Below are positions 10,502 to 20,477 of a stretch of DNA of 64,000 nucleotides, in pieces. The DNA comes from Selaginella moellendorffii (taxonomy: Eukaryota; Streptophyta; Lycopodiopsida; Selaginellales; Selaginellaceae). The stretch lies in contig NW_003314277.1 in assembly GCF_000143415.4 (NCBI RefSeq), positions 741,878 to 805,877 on the forward strand. The letters are read 5' to 3'. Below the pieces are notes generated by a model. The model was not told the origin of the DNA, did not search any database, and worked only from the letters and a program-made list of their open reading frames with translations. The position numbers and the translations under genes are program-made. Each line of letters begins with the position of its first letter. Within the stretch, counting starts at the first letter, position 1.

Positions 10502-11991
10502 TTGTCCAATGTCCCTGTCCAATGGCATTTGCTGGAGGCGCTGGATCTCTTCCGCCGGATGGATCTCGAGGGCGTGAAGCCGGACGACGTGACCTTCCTC
10601 GCGATCCTGGGCGCGTGCTCCTCCGCCAGAGATCTCGCCACTGGGAGCGATCTCCACGCCCGGATCGTGGCGAGTGGAATCGCGATCGATGTCGTCGTTG
10701 GCAGCGCGCTCGTCCACTTCTACTGCAAATGCGAGCGAGATCCCCGACCCCAATGTTGTCACATGGCGTCGATCATCGCGGCGCACGCCGAGATGGGATT
10801 GCATCGCGAGGGGATGGATCTCTTCCGGAGGATGCAGCTCTCCGGCGTTAGCGCGGACAGGCTCGTGATCGCCAGCGTGCTCGAGTCGGATCCATCCATC
10901 CGGAGCGCCGCGGCGCCGATTCCCGAGTGGATCTTCCTCTCCGGGCTGGAGCGCGATCCCTACCTGCGAACTGGATTGATCGCTATGTATGGGAAGTGGG
11001 GGCTCCTCCACGAATCCATGGCGATCTTCTTCCGCGAGAGCTCGCTGGATTCCAATGTGGTGGCCTGGACAGCGATGATTTCTTCGTGCTCCCAGCATGG
11101 CCGCGTCGATCTCGCCGTGGCGCTCTTCCATCTCGAGGGCGTGCGGCAGGACTGCGTCTCGATGATGACGATCATGGACGCGCTCGCCAGCGACCCCTCG
11201 TATTGCCCGCGCAACCTCGCGGGGATCGGCGAGGTGATCGCGTCTTGCGGCCTGGAATCCAGCTCCGCGATTGGGAACTCGCTCATCAATCTCCAACGCC
11301 AGGAGCGGCCGGATCGAGCGAGCGCTGGAGATCTTCCACGGGATGATCCATACGCTTGCCCAGAGCGGCAACGCCGCTAGCGTTCTAGTGATGCTCCGCG
11401 AGATGGATATCGAGGGCATCAAGCCCGACGCCGTGGTGTTCGTCAGCGCGATCGATGCTTGCAAATCCAGCTCGCGCCTTGCCGACGGCCGGATCCTCCA
11501 CGCCAGGGCGATCGCCAGCGGCGTCGACGACCGCATCCAGGTCGCGAATTCCCTGCTCGACATGTACAGCAAGTGAGGGCGCCTGGATCTCGCCATGGCC
11601 GTGTTCCCAGCACGACACCATCGCCTGGAACTCGATCGTCATCTCCTTCGCGCAGCATGGGCGATTGGATCCGCGCGAGGGAGCTCTTTGCATCTCGAGG
11701 GAATGGAGCCCAGCCGCGTGACGATCGTGAGCATCCTCTCGGCGTGCCGCCACGCCGGGCTCTTGGAGGAGGCGCGGCGCTACTTCGTGTGCATGGCGGA
11801 CGACCACGGCATCGATCCAGCGCTGCTCCATGATCGATCTCTTCGGCCGCGCGGGGTGGCTGGATCACGCCGAGGTGCTGGTGCGCGAGATGCCCATCCA
11901 GCCCGCGATCACGAGCGTGACGGCGCTCCTGGGATCTTGCCGGATCCACGGCGGCGGACGTCCGGGGCGGCGGAGCAAGCGATCGATCTAG
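10502..11991 (+). pseudogene. PPR gene, PLS class, frameshifted
   Basis: GC-rich DNA encodes typical repeats (ALDLFRRMDLEGVKPDDVTF, LVHFYCKCE, NVVAWTAMISSCSQHG, MLREMDIEGIKPDAVVF, NSLLDMYSK) and a terminal E-like stretch (DLFGRAGWLDHAEVLVREMP). The frame breaks several times: after QRQERPDRA near 11,320, at a TGA after LLDMYSK near 11,576, and twice more before the E motif. Nothing resembling a start or N-terminal region is present. PPR proteins bind organellar RNA; this copy cannot make one. It has no counterpart in unit B. Confidence 0.85.
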
Positions 11992-12208
11992 ACCCGAGAG
12001 CGCGGCTGGGGGATTAGCGTTGCTAGGAAAGAATAGTGGAATGCGAAGAGCCCTAAAAACATATTCTTTTTTTATACCTTTTTACAGAATTGAAGAATCT
12101 AGTTTGGAGATAAAAGGCATATTTAGTTCACGGGATAAAGGCATATTCCTTTCATTAAGAATCTTTTCGAATCTTTTCTATTATACCTTTTTAAAAGTAG
12201 AAAAGAAT

Positions 12209-13154
12209 CTAGTTTGGGTTTGATTGATCTTGCTGCTGGAGCGCGTCTTCGAGCAGATCTTCGCCAAACTCGAGAGCTGCGCATCGAAACATCTGGCTGT
12301 CCACCAGCTTACCTTCGCTGGCCACTCCCCACACTGCGTGCTCGAACACTTCCACCTCGATCGTCGCCACGAATGACTCTCGGCACGCGGGCTGCCACTC
12401 GAGCTTTCCAATCGGAGCAAGGATTTGCTCCGAGAAGGACACCGGCGAAGCATAGCATAGAATCTAATCGCCAAGGAGGAGAGAACCGAAAGCCATACCA
12501 TGATAGTGTGTGAAGGACCAACTCCGGTTAACGCGAACTTCTCTTCCAGGAGAGAGAGCTGCACGTCCTTGAAAATGGTCTCAAGGTCGTTGGTGCGCAG
12601 ATCCAATTTGCAGTTGGCCGATCGGTATCCGAGTGAGAAGACATAAGTGGTCTCCAGGAGTTTGCCGAGCTTGAACCGAGCTCCCGAGCAGACAATCTGG
12701 GAAGAATTATCCCGCGACATCCCCTGGGGCCACACATGACCGGCAAGGAAAGTTTCTCCCCAGTTCTTCTCCTGGTGCGCAAACCCGTCACCGTGAACCA
12801 CCATGTTCTTGTCGCTGCTGAAAAATGTGTACTTTGCTCGGAAGCCCAGGCTGTGCACGTACCAATGGCACGGGAACAGTGGAACTTTCCCTGCCCAGCC
12901 TTCGGGGCCCTTTTTACTGTTGCCAGAATCCCATGGGACCTGGAAAAAACACCGGGATGTGAGACTTTGTTTTGGTTTTGGAATGAAGAACATTACCGTG
13001 TCACTCGTCTCAACTCTGAGGTCGTAGCCATTTAGCCGGACCTCCACGGCTTCATCACGATTTTTCCTATGCCTGCAGCCTCCCACTGAAATCCCTTGGG
13101 CTCGTCGTCATTGTCAGTTCCAGACAAATCTCCTATCGTGCTGAACTTCGCGTC
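12209..13154 (-). pseudogene. Tocopherol-cyclase-like (EKNWG) gene, 5'-truncated
   Basis: Three exons are visible on the minus strand: 13154-12997, 12939-12499 and 12464-12209, with good splice sites and an in-frame end (QQQDQSNPN). The middle exon has PLFPCHWYVHSLG and HQEKNWGETF. These recall the lipocalin-like barrel of tocopherol cyclase (VTE1, a plastid vitamin E enzyme) or related hydratases; identification rests on these motifs only. The first visible exon starts at a splice acceptor with no upstream coding exon in the adjoining DNA. It also carries a one-base deletion in an A-run near 13,057 that shifts GIGKNRDEAVEV out of frame. Both point to a pseudogene. Confidence 0.6.
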
Positions 13155-13255
13155 CTGCAAGAAGAAAACAGCTGGGGAAACTAAGAAACTTCCAATGAAG
13201 AAATGCAGGCCAACAACACAGAAAAACACCAGGAAGGATTGTAAAACAAGGTATT

Positions 13256-13455
13256 AGAAGGGAAAACAATAGACCATAGTCGATGAAAAAACGAAAAAGA
13301 ACAGTGGGTGGACGACATGGAGACTAGAAACCTAGTAAACTATGATCGATAAAAAAAGGAAAAGAATAGTGTAGCGAACTATGATCGATGAAAAAAAGGA
13401 AAAGACCAGTGAAGTGGACGACATGGAGACTAGAAAGCTAGTAAACTATGATAAA
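13256..13455. repeat. Tandem repeat, period about 110 bp with internal shorter repeats
   Basis: The strings ggacgacatggagactagaa and agtaaactatgatcgat recur, with A-rich gaaaaaaaggaaaag blocks between them. The array sits at the broken 5' end of the cyclase-like remnant and may mark a rearrangement junction. No gene is seen from here to 13,611. Confidence 0.6.
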
Positions 13456-13610
13456 ACTCACACCCGAGATACTCGTAGACTTAAAACAAAACGAATGCTA
13501 GCAATCTAGGAGTGCGTGAACTATATAAAAAAATAGAACAAGAAAAAAAACGATTTATTGTCGGAAGCCTGTACATATGCTTGGCGTATTTGAATCCACC
13601 ATATACGAGC

Positions 13611-13712
13611 TTATGGATAATGGATCACATCAGCTGCGTCCCTGACTGTCTCGGCACCCTGCTGCTCCACTTGGATCTTGAACTTCTCTTCCAGTGCCAT
13701 GACAATCTTGAC
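13611..13712 (-). pseudogene. Acyl carrier protein, last exon only, unit A
   Basis: A 33-codon exon with a splice acceptor reads VKIVMALEEKFKIQVEQQGA and ends AADVIHYP-stop. This matches helices II-IV of plant acyl carrier protein, the fatty-acid synthesis carrier. The DSL phosphopantetheine serine and all upstream exons are missing, so it is an isolated scrap. It lies in opposite orientation to the copy at 29,757. Confidence 0.8.
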
Positions 13713-14289
13713 CTGTATTTACAATATCATATTCATCTTAGAAGGACGTAATTACGTCTTTCTATCCAACATATATGCCTCAAAGTCAACATATATTGCT
13801 CCTTTGTACAGTTTAGATAATGATGGTTGTTGAGACACAGAAGTGGACAAAGTCTTCCACCCCTATCGTTTATCTACCGGTGCCAGAAGCTCTTGCGTAT
13901 GAACGCAAAATATATTGCTTTTCAGAATATATCGCCAACTTCAAACATCATTCATCACATTCATCGTCGTATGTGAGCTCCTTCAACTCGCAGCCCTGTG
14001 CTTCCAGAATTGGAAAACTTTACGGACAAAGTTGTGCTTCCTGAATGCCTCGCAAGTGTTTTATACTTGTTCGATGCACGGAAAAAAGGAGCAGCACGAA
14101 GCATTGGGCCGGAGACAGCTTAGCACCGATTCAACACCAGACACCAGAATGGTGCAAGACTGTCACACAAGAATAGACTAGACTAAACCAAAGAACTATC
14201 TGAATAGAGAGAAAAAAGGAGAGAAAAGAAACTTGAGAAACTCGAGGTTCGAGACGCAGGAAGTTAAGTCTGGAAAAAATCTTGAAGAT

Positions 14290-14600
14290 GGCAGTAAGTT
14301 TCGAAAGGACTGGAGCTCGACCAACCGGACGCTCTCGACCAGGCTCGAGAGCTCCACACAAGATTTTTCCCTGGAGCTGCTGCAGCTGGAGATGTTGCTG
14401 AAGCTACTGCTCTCGTCAACATGTATGGGAGATGTGGGGAGCGTGAGCGATGCCAAGATCGTCTTGATGAGATGGAGCACAGGAAAATCACCCTGGTTAC
14501 GTACTCGTTGAACCAGTAGTGCCTGGAAGCTCTTCGTTTCTTTCGGACCATGCTACTCGAAGGCGATAGCTTCATGTTCCTCAAATCGCTGGAGAAGAAG
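14290..14600 (+). pseudogene. Scrap of PPR gene 2, unit A
   Basis: The sequence follows about 44,890-45,190 of the intact second PPR gene in unit C (encoding [38 protein letters not shown]) with deletions, frame changes and an in-frame TAG after LNQ. It ends abruptly and is followed by a scrap of MCCA exon 1 on the other strand. Confidence 0.8.
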
Positions 14601-14654
14601 TTGGCTAAGTATCAGTCGAGAAGAAGAGAAAGAAAGAAAAAACCAATGGAAGAC

Positions 14655-14900
14655 TTACATCGGCTCCAGTGCGATGAGCAGCATCGAGAATTGAAGTAGT
14701 GGAGTAGGCTGGACCGATAAACACTGCTTCATTGGCTCGACGGACGTGTAGCGAATTTCGAGCAGCAATACCGCCACCTTTTTTAATCCCAGGCTATGTG
14801 CAGTCTTGATGATCTGGCACGCAATCTTGCCCCTGTTCGCGATCAGGATCTTCTCGATCGGAGATTTCTCCGTGGGAGGCACTTGAGAGAAAGGATACCT
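14655..14900 (-). pseudogene. Scrap of MCCA exon 1, unit A
   Basis: The minus strand encodes [20 protein letters not shown] followed by frameshifted remains of the rest of MCCA exon 1. It ends near the exon-1 splice donor; the other exons are absent. With the PPR scrap to its left it looks like an internally deleted copy of the convergent PPR-MCCA pair at 2,606-6,399. Confidence 0.8.
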
Positions 14901-14979
14901 TGCCTGTTGGATACTTATCTTCCTATCTGAGTTAAGTTCCTCGCTGAGTAGTAAAAACATGCTCAACACTCAGCTGTTC

Positions 14980-17461
14980 ATATCAGTCACAGAAAGATCT
15001 TTTGCAATGTGGAATGACTAAGGTTCAAATGATATAATGCCTCCCCTCCTTGTTGCTTTGGCCAAGAAAAACTTGCCATGAACCCCTAAACTTCTGTAAA
15101 GGTTTGGTAGTCTCACTCTTTGCAGTTGGAAATGCCGAAGAGCTTACATTTCTCACTAATAGAAACAAACAAAATAAAAAAAGTCATATGACTAACACAT
15201 GAATGGAAACAAATAATAAGCTGTATAGCAAGGTGATTTTTTCCCTCTATGTAAAGCTGCTAGAAAAATAAAAACAAACAAACAAGAAATGGAGCAATCC
15301 ATAAAAAACTGAAAGCCCATGTTTTGTCTAACAGCAAAAAAAACACTTAATAAATTTTTTGGAGTTAAATCTAGTATTCTGAAATTATAAAGTTCTTTCT
15401 GATTTGGCTAGGACAATTGTTTAGATTTATTGACACAATGTGAGTAGATTTATAATTTCACGGTGATACATACAAATATGTGAAAAATGAACATACTTAG
15501 AATATGCATATTTTAGAATATTCTACTATCTAACAGTTGATATTTATTTGAATTAATTTTTTATTTACAATTTAATTTTTCCTAAACACTTCATAATATA
15601 TTCTAGTAAGGATATTATGTAGCCCTGATCAAACCTTGGGTGTTCAACTTTACACTCTTTGTTGAACTTTTAGTTTATATGTGAATTATTAACTTTTGCC
15701 TTATATGCATTATAATAAATTTGGATTTGAGCTTCATCTCAAACTCGAATTTTAGTTTGGATATGGATATATAAAGTGAAAGTCTAAAATAGTTGTTTTA
15801 TTAAGGTGTGGTAGGTTGCAAATACCAAAAAGATAATAAAGGATAAATTATTCTACCATATGAAAGAAAATTAATCTTGTATTTCTAAATTATAAAATAT
15901 TATAAAATTTTGATTGAAAACATTACTATTAAGAAAACTAAGTATGCAACATGCAATAAATTATTTGTTATTACTTTGATAAATATATTTGAGTTTATAA
16001 TTAATTTAAATGTGTATTTTATAATTACTTTTTACAAACTCCATCACACACATAATAATCATAGTTCATGCTAATATCAATCTTTTGTGTAAATGCATTA
16101 AAAATAATTCAAAATAATCAAATGAAATAAAATAAATATACACAATTTATATGTTAAATATATTTTTAATGTAAAATTAATTTGATATAAATGAGTTAAA
16201 GGTTTTGGAGGATAATGAATTTATTTTAGAGATTGTTATTATCTAAAAGTTAAAAGTTTAACTAAATGTAATTATAAACTATTAAGATTTTTTTAAAATT
16301 ATATAGTCATTATTTTATTTATTAATGCAATAGAAAGATATATTCTAATTCCCTTTTTATGTTTAAACATTTGTTTATTCTGGAATGTAAACTTAACAAA
16401 AATTTATAATAAATTCAATTACAAGTGGTGGAAATAACAGTGATACGTTAAAAGTTATTAAAATTCATCTATTTAGAAAAATAATTTTGTGACTATTATA
16501 AAAAATTAAAAAATAAATTTAGAAAATACCATCACCAAAATACACTATCATTGATAAAAAGAATGTAAATTATAAAGTCATTAGTAGTATAGTGGCATAA
16601 ACACTCAATAATATTTAACTTACAAATAATCTATTTCACATTACTTTCAAAATTAAATTAATAAATAAAACAAAAAAAATATTTAAAGAAAATTATTTTA
16701 AAATTTTATGTATCTCATAAGACATTAAAATTATTTCTAGATTTTAGCATTGCAATTTTGTGATTGAGCTTCCTACATAGCATTTTTGCTTGCCTTTAAC
16801 TTGTATTTCATAGCGATAGTTGCTTAAAATTTTATGTGTAATTAAAGACTATATTAAATTAATCTCTTTCTCAAAAACTATTATTTAAATTGTATAATAT
16901 ACTAATTTGTATTTAATTATTTTAATATAGTATGTAACTTTATGTATTACACTCATATATTATTTATATATTACATATTAGAATTTATATATTATGTATA
17001 CAACATGAAGTTTGGTTTATACTATATTTCTTTAGTTTGTGCACTTGTTGCATATCACATTTTAGAAAGTATAAATAATATATAGAAATATCATTAAATT
17101 TCTTTAAATTTAATATAAATTATATATATATATATTATATTATATATTTAAAAAAATTTATTTCAATGAAATTTTTTTAAAGGTTTTTTTTATATTTTTA
17201 AAATTAAATTGAAAAGCTTTTTCTTCTATATTATTGTTTATGGGAAATCCAAATTACTCTGTTTATTACGAGTTTAGTTTACATAAGTTTGTTGAATAAC
17301 AACACAAAAAATGTTATAAAAACAATTATTCAAAATTAAATATACTATTACTAACATTCTTCTAGATTTTTAGAGAAATAATTTTCATATTATCATCCCT
17401 AATTAATGACTAACATTATATAACAGGTGTTAGGGTTAAGAAACTACATTGTTTCGGGGAG
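14980..17461. other. Very AT-rich spacer between units A and B
   Basis: No gene is seen in about 2.4 kb. The left part (to about 15,330) matches 31,290-31,680 beside unit B. Sequence from 15,340 to 15,830 matches 31,690-32,110 but with many C positions turned to T and G to A. The right end (about 16,960-17,420) matches 40,700-41,160, just before unit C. So the spacers before B and after B were once the same element or flank. The middle is extreme in A+T, with long TA runs near 17,110. Confidence 0.65.
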
Positions 17462-19151
17462 ATGAGCTCGGAGCTCGGTATGATCTAGGCGTCACCAATT
17501 ATCTCTAACAAGTTTCTGTGTGTCAGATCCTTTTCTCGCTGCCTACGGCCGGGAGGTAAAGCATGCCAGGCTCCAGGACCGCTGCCTCCACATCCCGTCT
17601 GGCTTCTTGGGCCGTTACAACCTGTCCAAGCTCTGGGTCCATCCAAACTACCTTTTCATGGATCAGTTCATTGTGGAGAAGTGGAGCAGGGTCGTGAAGG
17701 AGAGGAAAGGGTTGAAGAACTTCCACATCGTCTCAACGCCAGGTATCGGCAAGACGTTCTATGGCCACTACTTCTTTCACAGTAGAGCTCAGGAAGGACA
17801 GAAAGTAGTGTGGAGGACCGAAGATGACGTTCCAGAGTACTTGTTCTTCGACTTCTCGCTGGACGATCCTCTGGTGCTGCAATCGAAATGGTATACTCGA
17901 CCGCGGGGGTGGGACATGACGAGTGTCTGGCTCATCGTCGACGGGGGCTCGAGGGGAATAAGCCACCTGGGGCCTCTCATCCAGTGCGTCGGATCGCCGG
18001 ATCGCACTGGCTACTACGAGTTCTCCAAGGACCATGGCTATATATGCCGCCTGGGAGCCTGGTCTCTCGAGGAACTGCAGCAGTGCAGCCAGGAGCTTGA
18101 GCTGGGAATGACAGACGAGGAAATCGGTGTCCGCTTTTACTACTGTGGCGGGCTACCAAGGCTTCTCTTCAACACGGAGAAGTTCTCGGTGGCCGCGCTC
18201 CAAGGGTTGGTGCACGAGGCAGCTGCCAGGGTGGAGAGCTGGAGAAATGTGCTCCACTGCACACTCAACTCGGACAAGGACCCCGCTGTTTCTGATATTC
18301 TGCTCCACTACCGTCTTACGACTGACAGATTCGACTCGAACATACCTGCGTGTTACCGGGTGCTGCACCCTCACTTGGTGTTTGGCTCGGACTGCATTCA
18401 GAAGCTTGCTTTTGAAAGGTTTGAGAAGCAGGGGCTTCAGGCTTTCCGTGACTTTTTCGACTTATGCCGGGGATATCCGGTTGCAAACACCATGGCGGGC
18501 AAAATATACCAGCAGCACGTCCACAAGGTACTTGCCACTGGAGGTTACCAGTTTGATCTTCGGTCCCTGGAAGAGGAAGGTGACGGCGTCGAACTCTTCC
18601 ATCGGAGGCCAACGTCAGTGAAGCGGCTGCGCGAGTGGAAAGTGTTCGTAAAGAAGCGCTGCGTGGGGTCTGGTTTCAACGTTTACTCCAGGGACGTGAG
18701 TCCTGTGGACGCTTATCGTGCGGGGGCGGAGGAATCACGGGGCCTTGCAGGCTTGCCTGACAATTGCTTCGTGGAGCCTTACGCGTCAAACGAGAAATCT
18801 TTCGACTCGTTGGTCACTCCGGACGTAATTCTCCAGGTTACAACGTCAGCCACGCATCCGGTCTATTGGTCCAAGATCCACGAGCTCGTTCAGGGGTTGG
18901 ATGAGTTGCATGACAAGCTCAAGCTGGTGCGTCCCAAGCAGTACAAACTCATCTACGTCGTTCCCGAGCCTATACACGTACCAGGGCTTCAAGAAAGACG
19001 ATGGATCCATGTATCAGAGAGATGTTGCCGGGATGGACAGGGTTCATCAGTATGTGATGACTGTTCCATGGAGTTTGCATTAAGCTCTTCAAAAGTGACT
19101 GAAACAGAAATCCCGTGGCTCTTGTTACAAAAGAATCAAAGTTTAAACTAA
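17462..19151 (+). CDS. Crinkler/RHS-like NTPase-nuclease, copy B (altered C-terminus)
   Basis: Exon 17462-17477 (MSSEL) is joined through a 49-nt intron (17478-17526) to 17527-19151, giving 546 aa in frame. The NTPase motifs are all present: STPGIGKT, VWLIVDGG, GGLPRLLF. The PDVILQVTTSATHPV segment of the nuclease-like region is intact. Relative to copies A and C, 11 bases are missing after VVPEP near 18,970. This replaces the conserved ending (QGFKKDDG...VMTVPW) by a frame-shifted tail of about 60 residues (IHVPGLQERRWIHVSE...). Copy B also keeps residues absent from A. Whether the changed tail abolishes function cannot be told from sequence; expression might be possible, but I lean towards an impaired gene. 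Confidence 0.68.
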
Positions 19152-19285
19152 AACTTCTGCTCGCGTTACCTTTGCTAAGAACTTCATACTAAAGATCTCC
19201 AGAGGTTACCACTTACATCATCTGTGAGCCAACACAACAATCGAACGATGATCTAAAAACCTCTTTTTTCTTCCAATGCCGCGCG

Positions 19286-20400
19286 ATGTTGTTGCGATTG
19301 AATCCAGAGCTCAAGGAGCCACCACCAGTAGCAGCGAGAAAGACCCACGCGCTGGATCCCAAGCGCGTCCACTTCTTCAAGTCCATGCTCAAGCTCCACG
19401 GTGACGCCAAGAACCTGGACGCCGGGCGAGCGGTCCACCTCCAGATGATCACCAGCGGCTACCACCGCGACCGCTACCTCTGCAACCTCCTCATCCAGAT
19501 GTATGGCCGCTGCCGCAGCGTCCACGACGCCATCGCCGTCTTCCACACCGTGAGCCGCAAGAACGTCTTCACCTGGACCATCCTCATCGTCGCTCACACC
19601 CACAACGGCCTCTTCTTCGAGGCCGTGGAGCTCTTCCGCGAGATGGACGTCCACGGCGTCCAGTCCGACGAGTTCACCTTCTCCGCCATCCTGGAAGCCT
19701 GCTCCAACCTCGGCCTCGCCTTCCTCTCGCTCGGCAAGACCATCCACTCGAGAATCCACCAGCAGGGCCTCAAACTCACGTCCGTCCTGGCGACTTCGCT
19801 CATCAGCATGTATGGCCGGTGTGGCTGCGTCAACCCGGCCGTGAAGATCTTCCACAGCCTCGAGAACCCGACGGTGATATGCTCCACCGTATGCCCAGAA
19901 CGGGCATATCGAACAGGCTGCGGAGATCTTCGAGAGAATGCAGCTCCAAGGCCTGGATCCCGACTTGATCGCCTGGACTGCGATGATGACGGCGTATAAC
20001 CAGCTCGGGCATGCCAGAGAGGCGCTGCTTCTCTTCCGGAAGATGGACCTCCAAGGTCTCGAGCCGGACAGGTTTGCATTCGTCGCTGCTATTGATGCTT
20101 GCTCTAGCATCCCGTCACTGGAGCAAGGCACTGTCCTCCACTCTCGCTTGCTAGCCTCGTGGGTGGAATGCGATGGTGTCGTCGGGAACGCGCTGCTAAA
20201 CTTCTACGCCAAGGCGGGGCTTGTTCACGAGTCGAGGAGCCTCTTCTCGAGCATGAAAGTGAAGAACGTCGTTGTCCTTGGAACTAGCCTCGTCAACATG
20301 TACAGCAAATGTGGAAGAAGCGGAAGAAGTCTTCAAGAGGATGCCCACGAAAGATAAAATCTCGTGGACTGCCATGGTGACTGCCTACGCTCAAAACCAT
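19286..20400 (+). pseudogene. Fused, truncated PPR gene, unit B
   Basis: Almost identical to the unit A hybrid at 2,606-3,727, including the same junction between PPR gene 1 and PPR gene 2 sequence. It carries an additional 14-base deletion near 19,888, in the STAMIDAYAQNG repeat, which shifts the frame and ends the protein after 237 codons. The shared fusion shows that A and B descend from one already-fused ancestor; the 14-base loss came later. Confidence 0.85.
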
Positions 20401-20477
20401 GGGAGAAGCGACGGCTCCCGGTGTGAGCTTGCTGCTACTGCCAGCACTTGTTAATCGTTGAGATGTTTCACAATGGC

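Noticed and set aside
17520-17526. GTG as the start codon of the NTPase genes (833, 17,520, 41,269)
   Set aside because: Plant genes rarely start at GTG, and an in-frame ATG exon with good splice sites lies just upstream in all three copies.
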